NCBI GenBank assembly: GCA_039029315.1
Contig: JBCCGK010000092.1
Coordinates: 1 to 48,350, forward strand
DNA length: 48,350 nucleotides
Reading direction: 5' to 3'
Origin: JBCCCJ01 sp039029315
GTDB lineage: Bacteria; Bacteroidota; Bacteroidia; J057
A program made the translations under genes and the position numbers. Positions 8,346 through 16,313 of this stretch are shown in pieces. Below the pieces are notes generated by a model, which was not told the origin of the DNA, did no database searches, and worked only from the letters and a program-made list of their open reading frames with translations. The number at the start of each line of letters is the position of its first letter. The stretch's first letter is position 1.

Positions 8346-8435
8346 AATACTATTGAAAAAGGTGTCACAATAAACAAAAGGCCCTTGCATGTTAGACGAG
8401 CTTCGAACTCAATTCGCTACCTGATTTCAAAAAAA

Positions 8436-9209
8436 ATGACAAATAGAATTCAAGGACTTTTTCGACAGAAACCTCAAAACATCCTGTCTATCTTCCTTAC
8501 TTCCGGCTACCCCAAGCTGGAAGATACGCGCTCTACAATCATCGACCTGGCTAAGGCTGGTGTGGATATGATTGAGATTGGTATGCCTTTTTCCGATCCG
8601 ATTGCTGATGGCTCGACGATTCAGCATAGCAATCAAGTGGCTTTGAACAATGGCATCACTGTGGCAAAAATTTTTGAACAATTAGAAAATATTCGATCAG
8701 AAGTAGATATTCCACTGTTATTGATGGGATATCTAAATCCTGTGATGCAATATGGAATGGAAGCCTTCTGTGTGCGTGCTGCCCAGATTGGGATTGATGG
8801 ACTGATCTTGCCGGACCTGCCCATGATGGAATACAGGAATATGTATCAGGAACTCTTTCAGAAACACAACTTATCCAATATATTTTTGGTGACGCCTCAG
8901 ACTTCAGAGAAAAGAATTCAGATGATCGATAAGGTAAGCGATTCTTTCATTTATGTGGTGTCAACAGATAGCACCACAGGCAAAACAGAAGGATTTGGCC
9001 CACAACATCTGGCATATTTTGAGCGGATTCAGGAGATGAACCTTCAGAATCCCACATTGGTAGGTTTTGGAATCTCAAATCATCAAACCTATTCAACGGT
9101 TTGTCAATATTCCTCCGGTGCCATTATCGGTAGCGCTTTTATCAAGGCATTGGGAAGAGGAGAGACACCAGAAGCATTTGTCCACGGAATTCGAAGCCAG
9201 AGTGTTTGA
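8436..9209 (+). CDS. trpA: tryptophan synthase alpha chain
   Basis: Cleaves indole-3-glycerol phosphate to indole, which is channelled to TrpB. A 257-residue TIM barrel with IFLTSGYPKLEDT, EIGMPFSDPIADG (catalytic Glu47 and Asp58 by alignment with the E. coli enzyme), and VVSTDSTTGKTEGF with VGFGISNHQT for phosphate binding. I start at the ATG at 8436; the in-frame ATG at 8385 adds 17 residues absent from the family. It is separated from trpB by an opposite-strand lipoprotein gene. I see no TAnnTTTG promoter in the 90 bp before it, so its transcription is unclear. Confidence 0.95.
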   Translation: MTNRIQGLFRQKPQNILSIFLTSGYPKLEDTRSTIIDLAKAGVDMIEIGMPFSDPIADGSTIQHSNQVALNNGITVAKIFEQLENIRSEVDIPLLLMGYLNPVMQYGMEAFCVRAAQIGIDGLILPDLPMMEYRNMYQELFQKHNLSNIFLVTPQTSEKRIQMIDKVSDSFIYVVSTDSTTGKTEGFGPQHLAYFERIQEMNLQNPTLVGFGISNHQTYSTVCQYSSGAIIGSAFIKALGRGETPEAFVHGIRSQSV

Positions 9210-9230
9210 CTTTTGGGGCACTTCATGAAT

Positions 9231-10943
9231 TTACTCAGAACCGAAACTCTGAATCAGCATCCCCATTCCTACCACAATGGCACATCCAATCAGATTGTAC
9301 CATAGGAAACCAACATTGAGCCAGCTAAAGGTTTCTGTATACTGAGGTAGCAACCACACGGCCACAACCGCAATTTCTCCTGCAACTGCGGCCCAAAATG
9401 TAGCAGTTCCTTTGATCCATTTGAAGAAAAAAGCAATGACAAAAATGCCCAGGATTGTTCCATAAAAGAGTGATCCAAGTAGATTCACGGCCTGAATCAG
9501 GTTTCCGAACGAATCCGCAATCAAGGCAAATCCAATTGCAAGAATGCCCCATAACATGGTAGATACCTTGGATGCCCTGAGATAATGGGTCGGACTACCT
9601 GTATCCATCATGCTTCTTTTGTATATATCGACGATGCTGGTTGTTGCCAAAGCGTTCAGTTCAGCCGAAGTAGACGACATCGCTGCGGAGAGGATGACAG
9701 CCATCAGCAATCCTACCAGTCCGATGGGCAAATGATCCAGGATGAAGGTCAAAAAGACCTGATCCAAATCATTCAAATCTGCATTGGGATTATGCGTTTT
9801 GATCAATTCCTTGGCTTCTGTTCGCATGTCCCTGGCCTGGGATTCCATTTGCTGAACCTCCGTTTGAAGGGTAGCCAGTTGCAGGGCTTGATCTGTCTGG
9901 ATCATCTCCCGCAGTTTGGCAGCCTTCTCCTCATGCAGACTGAGGAAACGGGAATTCAGCGCATCATAGGCATCTGCCTGCTCACTTTGTGCAATCTGCG
10001 CTTCTTCCGTAGAATTGAAGAACAAGGGAGGAGCTGTGAATTGATAAAACACAAACATCATCACTCCGATGAACAGAATCAGAAACTGCATCGGAACTTT
10101 GAATATGCCATTGAACATTAATCCCAGACGACTTTCAGTTACAGATTTTCCTCCCAGGTATCGCTGTACTTGCGATTGATCTGTTCCAAAATAGGAGAGC
10201 ATCAAAAAAGTACCAGCTACCAAACCAGAGAGAAGATTGTATTTGTCATGAAAAAAATCGGAAAAATCCTTGGGCATGGTGATAGTATTGAGCTTGCCCA
10301 TTTTTCCTGCAATATTGATCGCGTCCCCAAAAGATACATCAGGGGGCAATTTGAGGACCATGAGGATTCCCGCAAGGATCATTCCCACCAGAATGACAGC
10401 CATTTGCTGCTTTTGAGTTTGACTCACTGCTTTGGTTCCTCCACTGACCGTATAGATCATCACCACAATGCCAATCCCGACACAGGTCAAATCGATGTCC
10501 CATCCCAGCAAAGCCGACAGAATAATGGCTGGCGCATAGATGGTCATCCCGGCAGCAAGTCCCCTGGAGATGAGGAAAAGGGTAGCCGTGAGGGAGCGCG
10601 TTTTGAGATCAAAGCGACCTTCCAAATATTCATAGGCAGTGAATACATTCAGTCTCCTGTAAATTGGAATTGCCACAATGGAGATTAAAACCATCGCAAT
10701 GGGAACACCAAAATAGAACTGGACGAACCGCATCCCATCATCAAAGGCTTGTCCAGGAGTAGACAAAAATGTGATGGCACTGGCTTGGGTGGCCATGATA
10801 GACAATCCAATGGTCCACCACTTGAGAGAATTGTCTGCAAGAAGATACCCTTTGATATCTGTATTGCCACGACTCTTCCAGAGACCATATCCTACGATGA
10901 AGAGAATGGTCCCAGACATTACTAACCAGTCAAATCCTGTCAT
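9231..10943 (-). CDS. sodium:solute symporter (SSS family)
   Basis: A 570-residue multi-pass inner-membrane protein. Family features: LSIMATQASAITFLSTPGQAF in the early helices, VSGGTKAVSQTQKQQ near residue 167, SYFGTDQSQVQRYLGGKS near 250-266, and ILSAAMSSTSAELNALATTS, a sodium-site region. Substrate not predictable; sugars, carboxylates or sialic acid are all possible in the family. Odd feature: residues about 303-395 form a hydrophilic, Gln/Glu/Lys-rich segment with coiled-coil character between two membrane helices. The ATG overlaps the stop of a 54-residue membrane protein gene (ATGA), suggesting the two form a pair. Confidence 0.92.
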   Translation of the reverse strand: MTGFDWLVMSGTILFIVGYGLWKSRGNTDIKGYLLADNSLKWWTIGLSIMATQASAITFLSTPGQAFDDGMRFVQFYFGVPIAMVLISIVAIPIYRRLNVFTAYEYLEGRFDLKTRSLTATLFLISRGLAAGMTIYAPAIILSALLGWDIDLTCVGIGIVVMIYTVSGGTKAVSQTQKQQMAVILVGMILAGILMVLKLPPDVSFGDAINIAGKMGKLNTITMPKDFSDFFHDKYNLLSGLVAGTFLMLSYFGTDQSQVQRYLGGKSVTESRLGLMFNGIFKVPMQFLILFIGVMMFVFYQFTAPPLFFNSTEEAQIAQSEQADAYDALNSRFLSLHEEKAAKLREMIQTDQALQLATLQTEVQQMESQARDMRTEAKELIKTHNPNADLNDLDQVFLTFILDHLPIGLVGLLMAVILSAAMSSTSAELNALATTSIVDIYKRSMMDTGSPTHYLRASKVSTMLWGILAIGFALIADSFGNLIQAVNLLGSLFYGTILGIFVIAFFFKWIKGTATFWAAVAGEIAVVAVWLLPQYTETFSWLNVGFLWYNLIGCAIVVGMGMLIQSFGSE

Positions 10944-11104
10944 GCGTATGCCTGGCTAAAGAGGTAAAACAAAACAATCAATATCCCCAGCTCTGCCAGT
11001 ACAAACAGGTAGAGGGCTTTCCAGCTTTTGAATAAGGGGAAAATCTTTTGAAGTTCTTGATTCTCATCCTGTATGGTGTCCGGAGAAGTGGATTCATCAG
11101 TCAT
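10940..11104 (-). CDS. 54-residue single-helix partner of the symporter
   Basis: A short frame from ATG at 11104 to TGA at 10942-10940. The first 25 residues are acidic and hydrophilic (MTDESTSPDTIQDENQEL...). Then SWKALYLFVLAELGILIVLF gives a single membrane helix, ending FSQAYA. Its TGA overlaps the symporter ATG, so translation is probably coupled. Several SSS transporters of Proteobacteria are preceded by short membrane proteins (DUF485 with ActP, DUF997 with PanF). This one is shorter and not obviously homologous, but its place and topology fit the same role of helping assembly or function, which is inference. Confidence 0.72.
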   Translation of the reverse strand: MTDESTSPDTIQDENQELQKIFPLFKSWKALYLFVLAELGILIVLFYLFSQAYA

Positions 11105-11205
11105 AAAGCAAATCTTGAGGATAGATCGAGCAGATAATCAGAGTATAACGACAGAATGAAGCACGGGGCAGACATAGGGTCTGGCTTCGCCTGTGCTGCA
11201 GGTAA

Positions 11206-13698
11206 TCACTTGCCGATGGAAATCATATTCGCAAATAGGCGATAGGCACCAGGAACTCCCGCAGGCAATTCCCGGAACATGGACAATCCTGTATAGATGA
11301 AATGCCCTTTGCCATGCTTGGCGACAAGCAGAGAGCCGTGTTTGGGATCTTCACCCGGATCATTCATGGACAGAATGGCTTCATATTCTTTGGACCATTC
11401 ATTAGGAAAATACAAACCTCGTTCCTGTATCCATCCATCAAAATCCTTGGAGGTGATTTTGTTTGGCCCTTGCAGAACAGGATGTTCAGGCAGCAGGAAT
11501 TTGACTGCCGCTTCTTCCACAGTCACCCGATCCCGGCTGACCTTGATGGGATATGGACCAGGTTGATTGATTCCTCGGCTGGTATTATACTGAATGATAT
11601 AGGTGCCTCCCTGCTCTACGTATTGGAAGATTTTTTCCTGATGGAAAGCCATGCGCTTGTTGACATTATAGGATCTGATTCCGGCGATTACGGCATCATA
11701 TTGAGCCAGGTTCGTAGGCGTAATATCATCATCGGTCAACAAATCCACCTGATAGCCAATTTGTTCCAGTGCGATAGGTACCTCATCGCCTGAACCCATG
11801 ATATACCCAATTTTTTCTCCTTTCTTTTGCAAATCGACCCGCACCAGCCGAGACTCAGCATGAGAGAAGAGGACTTGCGTTGGAATATGATCGTAGGCGA
11901 TTTCCTGAAAACTGTGGGAAGTTGTCACCCCATCCACAGTAATGGAGACAGATAACTGATCCACAGACTGTTGTTTGGGCGGACGAACCTTGATCGAAAT
12001 GATCTGTTCCTCTCCTGCTTTGCTGAAGCTGAGATCAAATTTGCGTGGTTCCAGTTTCCAGCCTTTCCCAGCCTTGAGTTCTACTTTGGCTGTGGTAGTC
12101 TGTGCATGATTTTTGACCAATAGCTGAACTTGTTGTGGCGCATCATCGGAGAACAGATATACTTTTTCAGCGAGATTGGCGGTAACGGGAGGCGCAATAA
12201 CGAATGGTCGATGAAGTTCACCAAAACTAGGATCTACATATTTTCTGACAAAGGCAGTCTCATAATCAATCTCCACACCATTGATCTCAAAGGTAAGTCG
12301 ACCATTAAATGCAGCAGGATTTTGAGGATGACCGATCAATTCCTGGGAACGGACATCGAAGATGCCTTTGGCTTGAGGATGGACCAGCCAATAAGGATGA
12401 CCAACATCAAAGCTTCCAGCTACAAAATCCCTGGAAAATCGCTGAACCTTCCCATTTTTGCCAAGTTCCACATTCGGACTTTCACTGGCACCCGCAAAGC
12501 CGAAATCCACCTTTTTTAAGGTAACGGCTACATCGGAACGCTTGAGGACTGAAGCTGTGATCTTTGCGGTATCTCCTTGTGCGAGAATAGCTTGATCTGC
12601 CCCAAATTCATACCATAATCCTGCACAGTAAGCGATGGCCGTTTCCAGTTCTTTTAGTTTATGCGCAATGGTTGGATTGTTGAGGGCTTTCATCTTTTCA
12701 TACGCCTGCGTGAGAAGGGGCAATACATAGGCGGGATTGGCTGGCTGAAAGTTTTCATATGCTACTGTCAACAAATCTCCGATAGGCTTTCCTCCTTCTA
12801 CTCGGTCCCAACTGGTCTCAACGCCGTCGAAGAGATCACCATTTGCCCTTTCACCGACTTTGTGGTCAAGGTACTCATCCAGGGAACCGTGAAGAAGGGA
12901 TGCACCAAATCCCTGGCAACGGTGTTTACTTCTCGCTTCTGAAGCGATCTCTCCATAGCTTTTTCCGAGCAGAGGGTCGAACTCACCAATATCAATGGTG
13001 ATGATGCCTTTGAGTTCTTCCTCGTTAGGTTGATATCGACGAAATACCCAATAGTTGTTCCACAGCAGGCGTTTGGGCTGCCAGGGTTGAACGAATTCGA
13101 GCTGCTCAGGATAGGCATTTGGATCATTGGCGAGCTTGAAAGCTTCTTGTGCGAGCATGGCAGAAGCTGTATGGTGTCCGTGTCCACCACCGCCGTCTTC
13201 AGGCGTGCCAAATCTGGTAATGATCACATCAGGTCTGAATTTCCGCATGGCCCAGACAACATCAGCCAGAACCTTATCTTTGTCCCAAATAGACAGGGTT
13301 TCTTCAGGGTTTTTGGAATAGCCAAAATCATAGGCCCGAGAAAACATTTGTTCGGCTCCATCCAATCTTCTGGCAGCCAACAATTCCTGCGTACGAAGGA
13401 TGCCCAGCATGGGACCTTTTTCTGTACCAATCAAGTTTTGTCCACCATCTCCTCTTGTGAGGGAAAGATATCCAGTTCGATAGCCTTTGCCTTTGGCGAG
13501 ATAAGCAATGAGGCGAGTATTTTCATCATCCGGATGAGCAGCTACGTATAAAACGGTGCCTAGTACCTGGAGAGTTTTGAGCATATGCTGAATTTCCGCA
13601 GCACTTTTGGCGGGCATAGGCGCTTGCGCCTGCATGAGATTCATCCCTGACAAAGAGCCAAGGAATACACAAATAATAAAGCGATAGAGTCTTGTCAT
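11206..13698 (-). CDS. secreted PIG-L (LmbE-like) deacetylase, multidomain
   Basis: An 830-residue protein with a signal peptide (about residues 1-25, ending MQAQA). The N-terminal domain is a PIG-L/LmbE zinc de-N-acetylase with AAHPDDE (His55, Asp57, Asp58) and HGHH (173-176) as metal ligands, plus RGDGGQN and RTQELLAARRLDG. Such enzymes remove acetyl groups from N-acetylglucosamine-containing compounds. The middle is beta-rich and may bind carbohydrate. The last 200 residues resemble a glutamine-amidotransferase-like (ThuA-type) fold: IGYIMGSGDEVPIALEQIGY, YDAVIAGIRSYN, GGTYIIQYNTSRG. Substrate unknown; the neighbouring sulfatases suggest periplasmic glycan breakdown. Confidence 0.88.
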   Translation of the reverse strand: MTRLYRFIICVFLGSLSGMNLMQAQAPMPAKSAAEIQHMLKTLQVLGTVLYVAAHPDDENTRLIAYLAKGKGYRTGYLSLTRGDGGQNLIGTEKGPMLGILRTQELLAARRLDGAEQMFSRAYDFGYSKNPEETLSIWDKDKVLADVVWAMRKFRPDVIITRFGTPEDGGGGHGHHTASAMLAQEAFKLANDPNAYPEQLEFVQPWQPKRLLWNNYWVFRRYQPNEEELKGIITIDIGEFDPLLGKSYGEIASEARSKHRCQGFGASLLHGSLDEYLDHKVGERANGDLFDGVETSWDRVEGGKPIGDLLTVAYENFQPANPAYVLPLLTQAYEKMKALNNPTIAHKLKELETAIAYCAGLWYEFGADQAILAQGDTAKITASVLKRSDVAVTLKKVDFGFAGASESPNVELGKNGKVQRFSRDFVAGSFDVGHPYWLVHPQAKGIFDVRSQELIGHPQNPAAFNGRLTFEINGVEIDYETAFVRKYVDPSFGELHRPFVIAPPVTANLAEKVYLFSDDAPQQVQLLVKNHAQTTTAKVELKAGKGWKLEPRKFDLSFSKAGEEQIISIKVRPPKQQSVDQLSVSITVDGVTTSHSFQEIAYDHIPTQVLFSHAESRLVRVDLQKKGEKIGYIMGSGDEVPIALEQIGYQVDLLTDDDITPTNLAQYDAVIAGIRSYNVNKRMAFHQEKIFQYVEQGGTYIIQYNTSRGINQPGPYPIKVSRDRVTVEEAAVKFLLPEHPVLQGPNKITSKDFDGWIQERGLYFPNEWSKEYEAILSMNDPGEDPKHGSLLVAKHGKGHFIYTGLSMFRELPAGVPGAYRLFANMISIGK

Positions 13699-13731
13699 TG
13701 GGGTAAAAGGTTCTGATCAACCAATAAGCCC

Positions 13732-13739
13732 CAAATATA
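13732..13739 (-). promoter_or_regulatory. predicted -7 box for the PIG-L gene
   Basis: TATATTTG on the minus strand is a perfect match to the Bacteroidota -7 consensus and lies about 34 bp before the PIG-L start codon. No clear TTG stands at the -33 position. Confidence 0.5.
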
Positions 13740-13774
13740 CAGAAAAGCTTGAAAGGAGGAAGGTCTCTCTAAGC

Positions 13775-14635
13775 TCAATTCCGTGAAGATTGCTTGATTG
13801 GGAGGCCGCGACGGAATTCGCCTTTAAATACTCGGCCATCTTGATGGGTCATTTGCCCTTTGCCATGTCTGAGGTCTTGTAGCCAATCCCCGACATATTC
13901 ACCGCCCATGCCGTATTGATAGCTTCCTGTTCCTTGTTTTTTACCCATTACCCAATTCCCTTCATAAATGTCGCCATTGACATAATACATATTTCCTTGC
14001 CCATGTTTTTGACCCATCTGCCAATTGCCTTCATAGGTATTGCCGCTGGTATACTGCATTTTGCCATGACCATGCCTTTCGCCCTTGGCAAATTCACCAG
14101 TGTATACATCTCCATTTTCATATACATATCGGGCCTCTCCATTGACCTTCCCTGCGATCCACATGCCAGCAATTTTGGTTCCATTGAGTTCGGTAAGAAT
14201 GCCTTCTCCGCTTTGAAGGTCATTTTTCCAATTGCCTTTATAGACACTTCCATCAGCAAATCGATATTCTCCATATCCTGTCATTTTCCCCTGAACGAAA
14301 TTGCCTTCGAATATATCTCCATTCCGATACTCAAATAGGCCGCGACCATTCATATGATCATTCTCCCAATCGCCTTTGTAGGTATCACCGTTTTTGTATA
14401 CATAACTACCATATCCATGTTTGCGATTGTCAGCCCATTCGCCCTGATAAAAATCTCCATTTCTCAGCTTGTATGTGCCAAAGCCATGTCGTTCGCCATT
14501 TTCCCACTCCCCCATATATCGATCTCCATTGCGATACTTCCAACTGCCATTTCCGTTTTTGCAGTTGCCTGACACGCATTGGGCTTGAAGAGTAAAGGTG
14601 AAAGAAACAAGGCCAAATAGAAGAAGGAGTCTCAT
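13775..14635 (-). CDS. secreted MORN-repeat protein
   Basis: I start at 14635 (MRLLLLFGLVSFTFTLQAQC), which gives a clean signal peptide; the longer frame to 14698 adds 21 residues in front of it. The mature protein, about 265 residues, is almost wholly MORN repeats: eleven units of 23 residues of the form NGD-x-Y-x-G-x-W-x-N-x-x-x-H-G-x-G. Units 5, 6 and 10 are the most divergent. MORN repeats form elongated beta-hairpin sheets that mediate lipid or protein contacts, and here the array would be in the periplasm or outside. No catalytic domain is present. A TACATTTG box lies on the same strand at 14703-14696. Confidence 0.88.
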   Translation of the reverse strand: MRLLLLFGLVSFTFTLQAQCVSGNCKNGNGSWKYRNGDRYMGEWENGERHGFGTYKLRNGDFYQGEWADNRKHGYGSYVYKNGDTYKGDWENDHMNGRGLFEYRNGDIFEGNFVQGKMTGYGEYRFADGSVYKGNWKNDLQSGEGILTELNGTKIAGMWIAGKVNGEARYVYENGDVYTGEFAKGERHGHGKMQYTSGNTYEGNWQMGQKHGQGNMYYVNGDIYEGNWVMGKKQGTGSYQYGMGGEYVGDWLQDLRHGKGQMTHQDGRVFKGEFRRGLPIKQSSRN

Positions 14636-14695
14636 GATATTCAGAGAACAAATAATATTCTGATACAGAAAAATTGGGTGTTTGGGGAATATGCT

Positions 14696-14703
14696 CAAAT
14701 GTA
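14696..14703 (-). promoter_or_regulatory. possible -7 box for the MORN gene
   Basis: TACATTTG on the minus strand fits TAnnTTTG and lies about 60 bp before the MORN start codon. No good -33 TTG is seen, so support is moderate. Confidence 0.35.
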
Positions 14704-14756
14704 CGGATCTCGATTCTTTTCAGAAAAAAGATGCGTAAATGGTCAGAGATTTGCTG

Positions 14757-16301
14757 TTATTGATCCCAATACTTTTTGCGAACTTCCATAAGCGCAGGAT
14801 ACTTCTCATCGATGTCTCCGAGTGCTTCTTTGAGGTCAAGCAATTGTTTTTTCAGATCTACAATGATGGATTGATAGTCTGGATCATGATAGACATTGGT
14901 CATCTCCTGTGGGTCGGATTTCAAATCATATAGTTCCCAGGATGGTTTTGTTGCTTTCTTGACGGCTCCGGCAGCGTCCAATGGGAGGCCATAAAAAAAG
15001 ATCAACTTGAACTCCTCGGTTCGAATCCCATAATGTGCTGGATTGTCATGATGGGCCAGATGCATCCAATAGCGATAATAGCTAGCGGTCTTCCAGCCTT
15101 GTACCTCCTCTCCTTTCAGAATTGGAAGAAAACTCCTGCCCTGCATATAGTCGGGAGGAGAAATGCCCGCCATGTCCAGCAAGGTAGGCGCGTAATCGAC
15201 ATTGTTGACAATGGCAGAGGAAGAACTCCCTGCCTTGAACCATCGAGGATACCGAACGATGAAGGGTTGCCGCAAAGATTCTTCATACATCCAGCGCTTG
15301 TCAATCAGATCGTGTTCTCCCAACATAAAGCCCTGATCAGAGGTGTATACAATGATGGTATTGTCCCACAAATCATTCTCTTTCAGGTAATCGAATAATA
15401 GGCCTAGATTATCATCTATGCCCTTGACCGTTCGTAGGTATTTTTTGAGATATCGTTGGTAGGCTGTTCGGGTGTATTCGGGTTCCCGCATATTCTGATC
15501 TACGAACATATGATGCCCCATATTTCTCCTATCATTCCGACTGGAAACTGATGTCCCACTTCCTGCGCCTTGACGTGTAGTTGAGGAGCCAAAGCCCGGT
15601 TGATGCCATAAGCTGATCGGCTCGGGAATATCTGTGTTCTCATACAGGAAGTCATATCGCTCCGCATTCTCAAAATTGTCATGCGGGGCTTTGAAGTGAT
15701 GCATGAGAAAGAAGGGCTGATCTTGTTTTCTGTTTTTGAGCCAATCGAGAGAGATCTGCGTAACGACATCACTCACATGCTTGCAGTCATATCCTGCAAA
15801 GCGTTTGGTATTCTCAGGCCAGGAAGCCTTCTCTGTGGATACTCTCAGAATCGGATTGAAATATGAGCCTTGACCAGGCAAAACAGCGTAGTAGTCAAAG
15901 GCTGCTGGCTCGGCTTTGAGATGCCATTTCCCAATCATGGCAGTTTGATACCCTGCATCCTTCATCAAGCGGGCAAGATGCTGGCGTTCGCTTTCAATTT
16001 CTCCTCTGAGCGTAGTTACTCCATTTACATGACTGTATTGGCCAGTGATCAGTGTGGCTCGGCTAGGCGTGCAAATCGAATTGGTACAAAAGGCATTGTG
16101 CATGAGTACCCCCTCCTCAGCCAATTTGTCCAGATGAGGGCTTGGATTCAAGCTGGCCAACCGACCTCCATACGCCCCGATGGCATGAGCCGCATGATCA
16201 TCTGCCATGATGAAAAGAATATTGGGCTGCTGGGCATGTGTGGAGAAGAGTCCGAGAAAGATAAAAAAAAGTGAGTGAGAGATGTTCATAGAAAGAGCCA
16301 T
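14757..16301 (-). CDS. S1 family sulfatase
   Basis: A 514-residue exported sulfatase. A signal peptide precedes QPNILFIMADDHAAHAIGAYGG, which holds the metal-binding Asp residues. The formylglycine motif CTPSR starts at Cys77. GYQTAMIGKWHL and YTSDQGFMLGEHD follow as expected. The active site needs maturation of Cys77 to formylglycine by an enzyme not encoded in this window. The overall pattern resembles N-acetylglucosamine-6-sulfatases (S1_11-like), but that subfamily call is tentative. Starts at 16301 or 16289 are both possible. It begins 12 bp after the stop of the beta-barrel gene at 16314, so it may share a transcript with that cluster. Confidence 0.92.
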   Translation of the reverse strand: MALSMNISHSLFFIFLGLFSTHAQQPNILFIMADDHAAHAIGAYGGRLASLNPSPHLDKLAEEGVLMHNAFCTNSICTPSRATLITGQYSHVNGVTTLRGEIESERQHLARLMKDAGYQTAMIGKWHLKAEPAAFDYYAVLPGQGSYFNPILRVSTEKASWPENTKRFAGYDCKHVSDVVTQISLDWLKNRKQDQPFFLMHHFKAPHDNFENAERYDFLYENTDIPEPISLWHQPGFGSSTTRQGAGSGTSVSSRNDRRNMGHHMFVDQNMREPEYTRTAYQRYLKKYLRTVKGIDDNLGLLFDYLKENDLWDNTIIVYTSDQGFMLGEHDLIDKRWMYEESLRQPFIVRYPRWFKAGSSSSAIVNNVDYAPTLLDMAGISPPDYMQGRSFLPILKGEEVQGWKTASYYRYWMHLAHHDNPAHYGIRTEEFKLIFFYGLPLDAAGAVKKATKPSWELYDLKSDPQEMTNVYHDPDYQSIIVDLKKQLLDLKEALGDIDEKYPALMEVRKKYWDQ

Positions 16302-16313
16302 TGGAAAGTGAAG

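Noticed and set aside
11161..11196. Hairpin (GCACGGG/CCTGTGC with inner GCAGAC/GTCTGGC) between two minus-strand genes
   Set aside because: Imperfect, and no T run follows on the minus strand, so not called a terminator.
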